Positions 8,318 to 18,258 of a stretch of 64,000 nucleotides of DNA are shown in pieces. The stretch lies in assembly GCF_022427145.1 (NCBI RefSeq), contig NZ_JAKSXN010000016.1:23799-87798 (forward strand). Reading direction: 5' to 3'. Positions within the stretch are counted from its first letter, which is position 1. Every line of letters starts with the position of its first letter. The notes beneath the pieces are model-generated. The model was not told where the DNA came from, ran no database searches, and saw nothing but the letters and a program-made list of their open reading frames with translations. The position numbers and the translations under genes are program-made. Origin of the DNA: Paenibacillus timonensis (GTDB lineage: Bacteria; Bacillota; Bacilli; Paenibacillales; Paenibacillaceae).

Positions 8318-8937
8318 GATCTTGCCTCCTGTGCACTTCCGGGTTTCGCCCGAAGCAACTGGACCATATCCATCCAGTAGCTTTCCGCCTCGATGACGTG
8401 GAGTCCGGCCTGTTCGGCCAATTGCCGGATCTCCCGCGTTTGATGACAGCCATAAGCCCGGTATAACAGGGGATCCAGCGATTTTTGCAGCGCGGCGACC
8501 AGCCGACGGGAACTGATCCCATGCTCCAGCAGCAGAATTTCACCCTCCGGCTTGCACCAGCGACGAAGTTTCCTCATCAGCTCCAGCGGCCGCTCATAGC
8601 TGCAAAACGAAAGCGTGGAAACCACCGTATCGAACGAATGATCGGCAAAATCCGCATTTTCCATGTCCGTGCAGACGAATTCCGCGTTCACATGCAAGTG
8701 CGTTGCCCGGCGCTGAGCTCTCTCCAGCATGGCCGGACTGAAATCAACCGCCGTGACGTGCACGCCCAACGGGTAGTAAGGGAAGTTCGCCCCCGCCCCG
8801 ACAGCGAGCTCCAGAACATGTCCCCGGGCATGGCTCAGCAGTTGCTGACGCCACCGGCTTTGGGCTGGATTTTCCGTACGGCGATCATATTGATTGGCCT
8901 GCTTGTCAAAGATGCGAACCAACTTCTGCTTATCCAC
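8314..8937 (-). CDS. Class I SAM-dependent methyltransferase
   Basis: A 207-residue Rossmann-fold methyltransferase. Motif I is VLELAVGAGANFPYY (about residues 39-53), the acidic residue after strand 2 is in VTAVDFSPAMLERA, and motif 4 is FDTVVSTLSFCSYE. It resembles small ubiE/phospholipid methyltransferase-like proteins of Bacillota; the substrate is not evident. It is the first gene of the coupled methyltransferase-DUF4269-cupin set and begins 12 bp after the DinB gene ends. Confidence 0.9.
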   Translation of the reverse strand: MDKQKLVRIFDKQANQYDRRTENPAQSRWRQQLLSHARGHVLELAVGAGANFPYYPLGVHVTAVDFSPAMLERAQRRATHLHVNAEFVCTDMENADFADHSFDTVVSTLSFCSYERPLELMRKLRRWCKPEGEILLLEHGISSRRLVAALQKSLDPLLYRAYGCHQTREIRQLAEQAGLHVIEAESYWMDMVQLLRAKPGSAQEARS

Positions 8938-8948
8938 CCAATCCCTCC

Positions 8949-9653
8949 TTAACCTTGCTTTTGGAGCCGTTGCTTGATGCGAATCGCCTTGTTCAAGTGC
9001 AGGAAATTATGCCGGGTCGCCGGCATCAGAATCAATCCGGCCAACGTCTTCTTACTCCAATACTCCAGCAGCCATTCGGCTTCCGGCTTCACCGCACTTT
9101 GGGTACGAAGCCTTTCGATTCCCGCCCCCGGCACTTTGCGCTTCATATCCGCGGGCTCCATGCTGCGGACGATCTCCCGGGTGCGCCGGCCTACTTCGAT
9201 CCGATAGCCGAGCAAGGCTTCAATGTCGATTCCGGCACTCAGCTCGGCCGCTTCCTCCTCTGTCATGCCGTTTCCCGTATGGGTGCAAGCGAGTCCCATC
9301 TTGGCCAGCCAATCTCCCTCCTCAAAAATCTGCTCACGCCCTGCAATCAGCACGTTCATCGTCATGTCCTCTATGCGGGCGATATGCCATAAATGCCAAA
9401 GAATCGAGTTTTTCGTGTCAGGCGCCTTTACGGGATACTGACGAAGCGTCTCCTCCCTGATCCCATCCAGCAGTTCGTCTTCCAGCGTATTCAACTTGTT
9501 GGCCGAACCCGCGTCCGCCATCTTCGAGACATACAACCAGGCATGCTGGCTGAGAAACAACTCCACCGCTTGCTCATGCCCTTTTGGATTCTGCAAAAGA
9601 GCGGTTAACCGCTGATGATTGGCATTCCACAGCTTTCTTTCCGTCAACTGCAT
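8949..9653 (-). CDS. DinB-family protein
   Basis: About 234 residues, four-helix-bundle DinB/YfiT superfamily. Support comes from the histidine-rich metal-site helices: SILWHLWHIARIEDMTMN (about residues 88-105) and a C-terminal RHNFLHLNKA. DinB proteins are often thiol- or metal-dependent enzymes such as bacillithiol or mycothiol transferases; the substrate is not known here. The start at 9653 (MQLTERK) follows a GGGGGGATC ribosome binding site; the in-frame extension upstream looks non-coding. Confidence 0.8.
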   Translation of the reverse strand: MQLTERKLWNANHQRLTALLQNPKGHEQAVELFLSQHAWLYVSKMADAGSANKLNTLEDELLDGIREETLRQYPVKAPDTKNSILWHLWHIARIEDMTMNVLIAGREQIFEEGDWLAKMGLACTHTGNGMTEEEAAELSAGIDIEALLGYRIEVGRRTREIVRSMEPADMKRKVPGAGIERLRTQSAVKPEAEWLLEYWSKKTLAGLILMPATRHNFLHLNKAIRIKQRLQKQG

Positions 9654-9681
9654 CGTGATCCCCCCTTTCCCGTTATTGCGG

Positions 9682-10611
9682 CTAGCGCCGCAGCGGTCTG
9701 GCCGCCACTCCTTCATGGGTCATCTGCACCGGCTGAATTCGCCCGTCCTCTTCAAACCACATCCGGTCCATGCAAACCACGCGATGATTCGCATCCGTTT
9801 CGCTGAGCGGCCGGCGATGGTAAACGATGTACCATTCGTCGCTGTCCGGAATTTGCAGGAATCCATGGTGGCCGGCACCGGTGGCGATTTCCGGATCCTG
9901 CTGCAGAATCTTCCCCACTCTCTTGAACGGTCCGACCGGCGAATCGGACATGGCGTAGGCCACGGAATAATCCGGCCCGGTCCAGCCCCCTTCGGACCAC
10001 ATGAAATAGTAGACGCCGTTCCGTTTGAACATGCAAGGCCCTTCGATATAATGATCCGGGGTGATCTCCTTAAACGGGGTTCCGTCCTCGAACGTGTCCA
10101 AATGAACCAGATCCTCGGCCAACTTCGCCACATTGCAATGCCCCCAGCCCCCGTAGTACAGATAAGCGCTCCCGTCATCATCGAGAAACACATGGGGATC
10201 GATGGGCTGCGCGCCATAATGAAACCGGTCGATCAACGGCTTGCCGATCGCGTCCCGAAACGGTCCCTCCGGACGTTCGGCAACGGCCACGCCGATCCCG
10301 CCAAGCTCATCGTCGTGTTGTATATCGTTCGCGGCAAAGTAATAATAATAGGTTCCGTTTCGTTCGATCGGGGACGGAGCCCATAACGCCCGCCTCGCCC
10401 ATGCGATGTCTTCCATCTTCAGGATGCGCTCTGCCTTCGTCCACTCCGTCAAATCCGTGGAATAGAAGGCATCGAATTGCGTCTGCATATCGTATGGGGC
10501 TGAATACGTCGGGTAAATCCAGTACCGATCCTGAAAAATCCTCGCTTCCGGGTCCGCATACCAGCCCGGAAATAACGGATTGCCCGATTGGTTGATCCGC
10601 TTTTCGCTCAT
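9682..10611 (-). CDS. Glycoside hydrolase family 43 protein
   Basis: A 309-residue five-bladed beta-propeller glycosidase. The three acidic residues typical of GH43 can be placed: Asp in WYADPEA (about residue 20, catalytic base), Asp in PIDPHVFLDDDG (about 138) and Glu in YIEGPCMFKR (about 189, proton donor). Family members act on arabinan, xylan or related oligosaccharides. There is no signal peptide, so it probably cleaves imported oligosaccharides in the cytoplasm. It lies just downstream of the sugar ABC transporter genes but behind a terminator. Exact specificity is not visible. Confidence 0.9.
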   Translation of the reverse strand: MSEKRINQSGNPLFPGWYADPEARIFQDRYWIYPTYSAPYDMQTQFDAFYSTDLTEWTKAERILKMEDIAWARRALWAPSPIERNGTYYYYFAANDIQHDDELGGIGVAVAERPEGPFRDAIGKPLIDRFHYGAQPIDPHVFLDDDGSAYLYYGGWGHCNVAKLAEDLVHLDTFEDGTPFKEITPDHYIEGPCMFKRNGVYYFMWSEGGWTGPDYSVAYAMSDSPVGPFKRVGKILQQDPEIATGAGHHGFLQIPDSDEWYIVYHRRPLSETDANHRVVCMDRMWFEEDGRIQPVQMTHEGVAARPLRR

Positions 10612-10711
10612 GGGGTTCCTCCTTCTCCTTATGGCATCAGCGCATATCTAATGCTTTATTCTCCGCCGCGGGCATCCATACCTGCATCAGGCCCGGTTAT
10701 TCCGATGAGAA

Positions 10712-10749
10712 ACAAAACCGCCCTGCATTTTCATTTGCAGGGCGGTTTC
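10712..10749 (-). terminator. Terminator of the sugar ABC transporter operon
   Basis: On the minus strand an 11-bp perfect stem, ACCGCCCTGCA with TGCAGGGCGGT, is followed by TTTGTTTCTC. It closes the permease-permease-binding protein operon and separates it from the GH43 gene. Confidence 0.92.
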
Positions 10750-10767
10750 CGCAGACATTAATTCGGT

Positions 10768-12390
10768 TTATTTCACACTCATATAACGGTCATAGGCGTC
10801 GGTGCGGATTTTCATCAGCTTCTCCAGGCCCATGTCGTTCAGCTTCTTCACATACGCGTCCCAGCCTTCGTCAATGCCGCCTTTCGTTACCCACTGGGCA
10901 CGCATCGTCGCCACATAGGTATCGATGTCCGTCGTCAAGGTCGGGAGCTCCTGGAACTCCTCGGCCGTATACATGACGTTCGGGAACGGCGTGGTCACGT
11001 ATTCGCTGCCCATTTTGTCGATCTCCAGCTTCAAGCCATCGCCGGCTTTCGGGTTCAGCACAATGTTTTTCTCGAAGGAAGGGCTGACGTATTTCGGTCC
11101 GAAGTCCCGCAGCGATTGCTCCCAGTACCACGCATCCGCGCTGGTTCCGGCCGGCGGATCCATCAAAGTGTAGGTGCCATCGTCGTTCTTCTGAATGACC
11201 GTGCCGATCGCGCCCCAGAAGTTCTGGATGCTCGCTTCGTTGGTATAGAACTGGTCGGCCCACCGGGCGGCCACTTCCGGATATTTGCAGGACGTCGTAA
11301 TCAACAGCTCGTTGCGGTTAAAGCTCATGCCGTTCGGATTCCCCGGATTGTAGCGCTTCCCGTCGGGACCGGCGATCGGCGGAATGGCGGCATACTGATC
11401 GCTCCATTTGCCGAACACCGCATCCGGCGTCCATTGGTTCGTGAACCCGACGATCGGGGCATCCGCGTTTTGCTGTTTCGCCGACGTCATCGTCGCATCC
11501 TGGGTGAACAGCTCTTTGTCGATCAGGCCTTCCGCATACAGCTTGTTGGCGAATTTCAAGCCTTCCTTGTACTCTTCGCTGATTGGATAGTACACCGGTT
11601 TCCCGTCTTTCACCAGCATGTTATTGGCGTTGATGTCGGTAATGCCGAACGGATTCAGGAAATCCGGCGCCAGTCCGGTTTCGGTATACGGAATTTCGTC
11701 CGCTTTCCCGTTACCGTTCGGATCCTGCTCCTTAAACGCTTTCAATACGTTGTAAAGATCGTCGACCGTGTCCGGTACTTGGAGCCCCAATTGATCGAGC
11801 CATGCTTTGTTGATGACCGGCTGGTTTTTCGTTTTCGGTCGCGACGGCAGCCGGGTCGGCAAGGAGTAGATTTTGCCGTCCGGGAACGTGCTGATCTTCT
11901 TCAGCTCCGGCGTCTCGGCCATGGCGGCTTTGAGGTTCGGCATGTATGGATCGATGTAATCGTCCAGCGGACGGAAGTAACTCAGGTTATTAACGATATC
12001 GGAATCGGAAAAGGTCTGGTCGCCCAGGATGATGTCCGGCAGCGTGCCGCTGGCCAGCATGATCGATTTCTGCTCGCCCCAATCGTTGGAGGACACGACC
12101 TGCCATTCGATTTTGACGTTCGTGTTCGTCTCCAAATCCTTTAACCATTGGTTTTGGGTAAACGTATCGCCCATGTTCCCCCAGCGCATGGTCAGCACTT
12201 TGAGGGTCACCGGTTCGTTCACGATCGGCAGTCCTTCCTTATTGAAGTTGCTCGTTTCGCTTGGTGCCGGGTTCCCCGAACCCGTGGCAGAATTGTCCCC
12301 GCCGCAGCCCGCCAGCCCAAAGGCAAGCGCGCCTGCGAGTACCAGCGCCGTCCATTTTTTCCCCGCGAATTTTCCGGCTTGTTTGCTCAT
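10768..12390 (-). CDS. Extracellular sugar-binding lipoprotein (LplA-like)
   Basis: A 540-residue solute-binding protein. The N terminus has a lipoprotein signal peptide ending in the lipobox LAGC (Cys about residue 29), so it is anchored to the outer face of the membrane. Length and motifs fit the large family-1 binding proteins of Paenibacillus-type LplABC importers, which bind oligosaccharides. Start: ATG at 12390 after GGGGGA; a further ATG five codons upstream overlaps that ribosome binding site. It is last in the operon after its two permeases. No ATP-binding subunit is present; such systems usually share an MsmX-like ATPase encoded elsewhere. Confidence 0.93.
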   Translation of the reverse strand: MSKQAGKFAGKKWTALVLAGALAFGLAGCGGDNSATGSGNPAPSETSNFNKEGLPIVNEPVTLKVLTMRWGNMGDTFTQNQWLKDLETNTNVKIEWQVVSSNDWGEQKSIMLASGTLPDIILGDQTFSDSDIVNNLSYFRPLDDYIDPYMPNLKAAMAETPELKKISTFPDGKIYSLPTRLPSRPKTKNQPVINKAWLDQLGLQVPDTVDDLYNVLKAFKEQDPNGNGKADEIPYTETGLAPDFLNPFGITDINANNMLVKDGKPVYYPISEEYKEGLKFANKLYAEGLIDKELFTQDATMTSAKQQNADAPIVGFTNQWTPDAVFGKWSDQYAAIPPIAGPDGKRYNPGNPNGMSFNRNELLITTSCKYPEVAARWADQFYTNEASIQNFWGAIGTVIQKNDDGTYTLMDPPAGTSADAWYWEQSLRDFGPKYVSPSFEKNIVLNPKAGDGLKLEIDKMGSEYVTTPFPNVMYTAEEFQELPTLTTDIDTYVATMRAQWVTKGGIDEGWDAYVKKLNDMGLEKLMKIRTDAYDRYMSVK

Positions 12391-12437
12391 TGAAAGATCC
12401 CCCATTCATGGATTTTACTTTGCTTAAACGTAACGGA

Positions 12438-13358
12438 TTAGCTCTTTACCGCGCCGATCATCACCCCCTGATTGAAGTATTTTTGCAGGAAGGGATACAC
12501 GCACATGATCGGAACGGTCGCGATAATGATGACGGAGTACCGCATCAGATTGGCGAGCCGGAGCGCGATTTGCGCCGCTTCACCGGTCCCCATGCCCGAC
12601 TGCATCTGATTGGTGATCAGGATGTTGCGCAGCACGAGCTGCAGGGGATGCAGGTCCGGATTTTTCAGATAGATCAAAGCATTGAAATAAGAGTTCCAGT
12701 AACCGACGGCGATCCAAAGCCCCAGCACCGCGATGATCGCCTTGGACAGGGGCAGCACGATTTGGGCGAAATAACGGAGGTTGCCGCAACCGTCGATTTG
12801 CGCCGCCTCCCACAGGTCCTCGGGAATGCTCGATTGAAAAAACGTTCGAGCGACGATGATATCGTACACGATCACGGAAAACGGGAGGACCATGACCAGA
12901 AACGTATCGTACAGATGGAAATCCCGGATCGTCAAAAAGGTCGGGATGAGTCCGCCGCTGAAAAACATCGTAAAGATGAAAAACAAGGAAAGGAACTTCC
13001 TTCCGACGAGATCCTTCCGCGACAGCGCGTACGCCGCCGACACGTTGACGACCAGGCCGATGGCCGTGCCCGCTACCGTATACAATATCGTGTTTCGGTA
13101 ACCGATCCAAATGTTTTCGTGCTTGAACAGTTCCTTGTACCCGTCCAGGGTAAAGCCCTTGGGAACGAACCATACCTGCCCGTTCGCCACCGTCGACGGA
13201 TCGCTGAAGGAAGCGATGACGATAAAATAAAGCGGATACATCAAGACGATCAGAAACAAGACGGCAAAAACATAAAGCAGCACTTCCATCACTCTGTCGG
13301 ACGAGCGGTTGTTGATCGGCTGCGCGGCCGCGTTCGCTACCGGATTGGCTGTGTCCAT
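12438..13358 (-). CDS. Carbohydrate ABC transporter permease (LplC-like)
   Basis: A 306-residue inner-membrane permease with about six hydrophobic segments and the conserved EAA loop, here EAAQIDGCGNLRYFAQIVLP (about residues 195-215), which contacts the ATPase. It is the MalG-type partner of the upstream permease. It follows that gene by 19 bp and precedes the binding-protein gene. Transport of an oligosaccharide is inferred from the family and from the nearby GH43 gene. Confidence 0.93.
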   Translation of the reverse strand: MDTANPVANAAAQPINNRSSDRVMEVLLYVFAVLFLIVLMYPLYFIVIASFSDPSTVANGQVWFVPKGFTLDGYKELFKHENIWIGYRNTILYTVAGTAIGLVVNVSAAYALSRKDLVGRKFLSLFFIFTMFFSGGLIPTFLTIRDFHLYDTFLVMVLPFSVIVYDIIVARTFFQSSIPEDLWEAAQIDGCGNLRYFAQIVLPLSKAIIAVLGLWIAVGYWNSYFNALIYLKNPDLHPLQLVLRNILITNQMQSGMGTGEAAQIALRLANLMRYSVIIIATVPIMCVYPFLQKYFNQGVMIGAVKS

Positions 13359-13377
13359 CTCCCTCTCCTCCTTTCCC

Positions 13378-14301
13378 CTACCATAAGCTGTTCTCGCTGT
13401 ATTTCTTCGAAATCTGGTTCACCAGAATCAGCAGCAGGAAGTTAATGACGGTGTTGAACAGGTTGACGGCCGAGGAGAAGCTGTACTGGCTGCTCAGCAG
13501 GCCGATTTTGTAAATGTACGTGGACAAAATTTCGCTCGCGGTAATGTTCAGGTCGTTTTGCATCAGGTAGACCTTCTCGAATCCGACCCCCAGCAGGCCG
13601 CCGACCCGCAAAATAAGCAGCGTGATCGCCGTCGGCATCAGCATCGGAATATCGATGTAACGGATTTTGTGCCAGCGGCTGGCCCCGTCGACCGTGGCCG
13701 CCTCATACAGGCTCGGATCGACCGTGGACAACGCGGCGATGTAAATGATGCTGTCCCATCCGACGTGCTGCCACACGTCCGACCAGACATAGATGCTGCT
13801 GAACCATCCGGCCGAGCCGATTAAATCGGGCGCATCCCCGCCGAACAGTTTGTACAAATTACCGACCAGGCCGGTACTCGGGGAGAGCAAGATCAGCATC
13901 AACCCGACCATGACGACCGTGGAGATAAAGTGCGGCATGTACGACACCGTTTGGAAAAACCGGCGAAACCGGTTCGCCCGCATCTGATTCACCATCAACG
14001 CCAGCACGATCGGAATCGGAAACGTGGCGATGCTGTATAAGCTGATCACGATGGTGTTCTTAATGGTCGTCGAAAACTGATACGAATGGAAAAATTTCTC
14101 GAAATGCTTGAACCCCACCCATGGACTGCCGTCAATGCCCAGCGCCGGGCTGTAATCCTTGAACGCGATCAGCACGCCGTACATCGGTTTGTATGCGAAC
14201 AACAGCGACAGCACGACCGCGGGCAACAGCAGCAAATACAGTCCCCGGTTTTGTTTGATTCGCCCGAACGTCCGCCTAAAACCCCATGCGCCGGATTTCA
14301 T
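13378..14301 (-). CDS. Sugar ABC transporter permease (LplB-like)
   Basis: A 307-residue permease of the MalF/LplB type. It begins with a basic N terminus, then hydrophobic segment LYLLLLPAVVLSLLFAY, and carries the EAA loop EAATVDGASRWHKIRYIDIP at about residue 205. It is the first gene of the minus-strand transporter operon and is divergent from the sensor kinase and response regulator, which probably control it. Confidence 0.93.
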   Translation of the reverse strand: MKSGAWGFRRTFGRIKQNRGLYLLLLPAVVLSLLFAYKPMYGVLIAFKDYSPALGIDGSPWVGFKHFEKFFHSYQFSTTIKNTIVISLYSIATFPIPIVLALMVNQMRANRFRRFFQTVSYMPHFISTVVMVGLMLILLSPSTGLVGNLYKLFGGDAPDLIGSAGWFSSIYVWSDVWQHVGWDSIIYIAALSTVDPSLYEAATVDGASRWHKIRYIDIPMLMPTAITLLILRVGGLLGVGFEKVYLMQNDLNITASEILSTYIYKIGLLSSQYSFSSAVNLFNTVINFLLLILVNQISKKYSENSLW

Positions 14302-14506
14302 GACATCCCCTCCTTCTCTATCGTCTGCTCCGAGGCGCGCCTTCCATCAGTCCGGCGGCTTCAACGTCTTAAGTATAGCTTCGCGCCTTGCGCGTTTACC
14401 GGACCACTTGGGCGCGGAATGCGGACTATTCCGCCGAGTTCCGAAGCCCGGGGAGCCTCATGGGCGACTCCCTCGGCAGCCGTCTGACGGTAAGCAGACT
14501 TTTCCT

Positions 14507-14558
14507 GGCATTATCCGGACTTTCCGGCAGGGCAAGCCGGATAACGCCTTCTTTTTTT
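14507..14558 (+). terminator. Orphan hairpin with T-tract before the sensor kinase gene
   Basis: In the 358-bp space between the divergent lplB-like gene and the kinase gene, TTATCCGG and CCGGATAA form an 8-bp perfect stem, extended by flanking GGC/GCC, and are followed on the plus strand by TTCTTTTTTT. It has the form of an intrinsic terminator, yet no plus-strand gene precedes it within this space. It may be an attenuator of the kinase operon or the end of a small RNA. I found no convincing promoter in the rest of this gap. Confidence 0.55.
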
Positions 14559-14659
14559 AAAGGTAGGATTTATAATAGGGTTAAACACTGTAAAAGCGCA
14601 TTCATCGGATCGGTTGAACGAATGGATGCGCGCGGGAAAGGATGCGGCGCTAGCGAGCC

Positions 14660-16401
14660 ATGGCCAAATCGACGAAAAACAAACAGTATCCGGTCCGCCA
14701 TTACGTCAATTTCATGTTTCTGATCTCCTTCATCGTCCTGATTTTGGATTTCGCCATCAGCCTGTCCGCGATTTCGATCGTCAAACAGCAATCCACGCGT
14801 TACTTGCAGGATACCGCGGACTTATACATCAACCGGATTAACCATGATTTCGCTTATATCAACCACTATACGGGCTGGACGCTGGCGAACGACGAAAGCC
14901 TGAAGGCGATGAACGATAACCCCATGAACAGTGTGGAGTTTTTCGAGGGGAATGAAAATTGCACAAACGTTTTAACGAGCTGCAAAAAAACTACGGGCAG
15001 GAATACAACTTCTTCGTGTATTTGAAGGAACAGGAGTTTTTCCTCAACTGTTCGCCGATCAGCATTCCGTATTCGGATTACCTGGAACTGAAGGAGCAGG
15101 TCATCGCCAACGTGGAAGCGGGGCGGGACGTGTACGAGAAAATTTACTCCAAGTGGATGCCGGTTGAGATTGGCGGCAGGTATTACATCACGAACATCGT
15201 TCCTTATCACGACAGCTACATGATCAGCCTGGTATCCGCGGATCATCTGATTCGTCCGTTACGGGAGTTGAATCTGGGCGAAAACGGGTTCGTCTCCCTG
15301 GTCGATGATCGCGGCCAGGTCCTGACCAGCCCGATTTCCAACAACGGCGAACGGCTGGGCGAGGAGCGGCAGTCGTCATTCTTTCCGAATTTATTTAAGG
15401 GCGGAACGACGGTGAACGGGGAGTTCACGAACGCCTCTTTTCACGTGAAGCTGGTGATCCAATTCGGGACATTCGAGAAAATCATGATTGCCCAGTTGCT
15501 GATTCTCCTGCTGGCGGTCATCATCACTTGCAGCCTCGGGTTCATCCTGCTCTATTTCCGGAACAAGGTCCTTCGTCCGATCAAAAGCTTCTCCTACAAC
15601 CTGGCGTTCTGGACGGAAGAAGGCGAGTCATTAGCGTTCGAAGGCAGTAAGATCATCGAGCTGGAAAGAGCTAACAAGCAATTCATGAACCTGGTCGACC
15701 AGATCAAGAAGTTCAAAATCGACCTGTATGAACGGGAACTGGAAAAGCAGCGCATCCAGCTGGATTATATGAAGCTGCAGATCAACCCGCATTTCTTCCT
15801 GAATTGCCTGACGAATATTTACAGCATGGCGCAAATGCAGCTGTACCGGGAAATCGAGCAGATGGCCTTGTCCACCTCGCGTTACTTCCGCTACATCTTC
15901 CAGAACGACGGCGATTTCGTGAAGCTAAGGGACGAGATCGAACACGTGCGGATTTATCTCGACATCCAGAAGCACCGGTATCCCGATGCGCTAGCCTACC
16001 GCATTGAGGAGAGGGATCTTCTGGGGGACGCCAGGATCCCGCCGCTCGTCCTGCAGACCTTCGTGGAAAACGCGGTCAAATACGCGGTATCCCGAGTTTC
16101 GCAAGTGCAAATCGAGTTGGCGGTGCGGCTGCGGCAGGAAGCCGGCGAGGAGCGATTAGTGATCCGGATCGCCGATACCGGACCCGGATTCCCGCCGGAG
16201 ATCCTGGAGTGTTTGCAGAACGGCAGCCCCTTGGATCAATCCGCAGGGAACCATATCGGAATTATGAACACGTTGCAGCGTTTGGCTTCCCTCTATAGCG
16301 GGCAAGCGGCCGTGTCGTTCTCCAATCGGGAGGATGGCGGGGCGTGCGTGATTTTATCCCTCCCGGCATCGGCCGGGACGAACAGGAGCGTGGCGGTATG
16401 A
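14660..16401 (+). pseudogene. YesM-type sensor histidine kinase, frameshifted
   Basis: Two reading frames together encode one roughly 580-residue membrane sensor kinase. The first frame (14660 to about 14959) gives a cytoplasmic tail, the first transmembrane helix (about residues 15-42) and the start of the extracellular sensor domain. The second frame continues it to 16401 with a second membrane segment, a linker, the His box (LQINPHFFLNCLTNIY), an N box (VENAVKYAVS) and a G box (DTGPGFP). The switch lies at GAAAATTGC near 14957-14961; one extra T would restore a single frame. So this is a one-base deletion or a sequencing error. The 3' part overlaps the response regulator start by ATGA. Confidence 0.85.
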
Positions 16402-18026
16402 ATGCCTTGGTCGTGGATGACGATGTTTACGTCGTCGCCGCTTTGGAGAAGAAAATCGAATGGACGTCGCTGGGCATCGAGAAGGTGTATACAGCAAACA
16501 ACGTTGCCCAGGCTCGCGATATTCTGCAGCGGTATCCGGTGCAAATCCTCATTTCCGACATCGAGATGCCTCAGGGAAGCGGGCTTGAGTTGCTGGCCTG
16601 GATTCGGGAGGAGAACTACGCCGTTCAGGCCATCTTCCTGACCAATTACGCCGACTTCAACTATGCGCAAAAAGCGATCGAGCTGCAGAGCTTCGAATAT
16701 TTCCTCAAGCCGATCGAATTCGATAAACTGATGCTGATCCTCCGCAAAGCGGTTGCTCGGGCCCAGGAACAGCAGCATCGGGAGAGGGCGATTCAGGAAG
16801 GGGCGCTGTGGCAGAAAAATCAGGCGAACCTGGTGGAGTATTTCTGGCGGAAACAGATCAGCGCCAGCGCGGCCACCCCCGTCAAGCCGGCGGCGGTGGC
16901 TCAGGCCGTGGAAGATCAGCAGCTCGCCTACCTTCCGTCTGACCTCATCCAGCCGGTGCTGATTCACGTATTTCCCTACAACGGCAGCCTGGGCCGGGAG
17001 GAGAAGGGGTTGTTCGACTTCGCCCTGGGGAACGTGTTGGGCGAGCTGCTGCAGAACCCGCGATTTTCCGTCGAAACCCTCCTGGAGTTCAAGGAATATC
17101 ATTGGATCGCGATCCTCAAGTGGAACGGCCCGCCGGAATCCGCAATACTTGCGGAGTTGTGCGCCGAATGGATTCGCCGGGCGAACGCGTATTTGTATTG
17201 CGACGCCTGCTGCTGCGTGGGCCTCTCCGGCCGGTTGGAGAGAATCGGTCAGGTACTGCACCAACTGCTGGCGATGAACGAGAATTTGACGAAAACCCGC
17301 AACCGAACCTATTGGGCGGAGCGCGACGATTCGCAAAAGCCGCCGGTATATCTCCCCCCGGACTTGGCGCGATTGGAGGAGTTGCTTCATCAGAACAATC
17401 CGGCCGCGTTCATGGAAGAAACGTCGCGTTACCTCAAGGACCGCTTGGACCGCAAGACATTAGACACCTCTTGCCTCGCTTTGTTCCGGTTGGATATCGT
17501 GCAACTCGTATACGCCTTCCTGAAGTTAAAAGGCATCGAAGCGCATAAGCTGTACGCCGCGCGGGCTAATGAGGAGCTGCTAGCCGGATCCCTCCATTCG
17601 ATCGAGGACATGCAGGAATACGTGACTTATTTGGTGAATACGGCCATGGCCTATCGGGACTTCGCGGCGGAACCGAAATCGGTCGCCGAGGAAATCAAGC
17701 AATACATCCACGCCCATTACGGCGATGAATTGACGCGGAACGATCTGGCGGAGGTCGTCTATCTCAACCCGGATTATCTGGCCCGCTTATTCAAAAAAGA
17801 AACGGGGATCTCGCTTGGCAGTTACGTCATCCAGGTCCGCATCTCCGTCGCCAAGCAGTTGCTCGAAACGTCCAAACTGTCCGTGTACGCCGTGGCGAAC
17901 CAGGTCGGTTACGCCAACTACTCCTATTTCTCCAAGCTGTTCAAGCAGGAGGTCGGGGTGACACCTAACGAGTACAAGAAGAACCCGCGGAGTGCGGCGC
18001 GTTGGCCGGTGGCGGAGCGGGCTTGA
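16398..18026 (+). CDS. AraC-type response regulator
   Basis: A 542-residue two-component regulator. The receiver domain (residues 1-120) has the acidic pocket VVDDD, the phosphoacceptor Asp in ILISDIEMPQGSG (about 55) and the conserved Lys in FLKPIEF (about 105). A long middle region follows. The C-terminal 100 residues hold two helix-turn-helix units of the AraC family, ending GYANYSYFSKLFKQEVGVTPNEYKK. The start at 16398 overlaps the kinase stop codon (ATGA) and has AGGAGC upstream. It probably activates the divergent sugar transporter operon in response to an external glycan; this is inferred from the layout usual in Paenibacillus. Confidence 0.93.
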   Translation: MNALVVDDDVYVVAALEKKIEWTSLGIEKVYTANNVAQARDILQRYPVQILISDIEMPQGSGLELLAWIREENYAVQAIFLTNYADFNYAQKAIELQSFEYFLKPIEFDKLMLILRKAVARAQEQQHRERAIQEGALWQKNQANLVEYFWRKQISASAATPVKPAAVAQAVEDQQLAYLPSDLIQPVLIHVFPYNGSLGREEKGLFDFALGNVLGELLQNPRFSVETLLEFKEYHWIAILKWNGPPESAILAELCAEWIRRANAYLYCDACCCVGLSGRLERIGQVLHQLLAMNENLTKTRNRTYWAERDDSQKPPVYLPPDLARLEELLHQNNPAAFMEETSRYLKDRLDRKTLDTSCLALFRLDIVQLVYAFLKLKGIEAHKLYAARANEELLAGSLHSIEDMQEYVTYLVNTAMAYRDFAAEPKSVAEEIKQYIHAHYGDELTRNDLAEVVYLNPDYLARLFKKETGISLGSYVIQVRISVAKQLLETSKLSVYAVANQVGYANYSYFSKLFKQEVGVTPNEYKKNPRSAARWPVAERA

Positions 18027-18046
18027 GGCTAGAAGAGCGCATGAAA

Positions 18047-18076
18047 AAGGGCCTTCCCGACGGTTGGGGGGCCCTT
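18047..18076 (+). terminator. Probable terminator after the response regulator
   Basis: AAGGGCC pairs with GGCCCTT around a G-rich loop about 20 bases past the stop codon. The tail (GTCACTTGTC) is poor in T, so efficiency is uncertain. Confidence 0.4.
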
Positions 18077-18258
18077 GTCACTTGTCAATTCTATTTTTGC
18101 ACCTTAAACGTAAATTTCCACTCTGCGGTGTTCCCGGAGTATCTCCCCCGATTATCACCTTGGTTTCGCTTCCATTTTACTCCAATGCCTAAGCACCTAC
18201 AATCCTTGCAAAAGCAAAAAGAAGACCACCGTATAACGGCGATCTTCTTCTCCCTTAT

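Noticed and set aside
14950..14965. Programmed -1 frameshift in the sensor kinase
   Set aside because: GAAAATTGC does not form an X XXY YYZ heptamer and no stimulatory hairpin follows at the right distance; such kinases are not known to use frameshifting.
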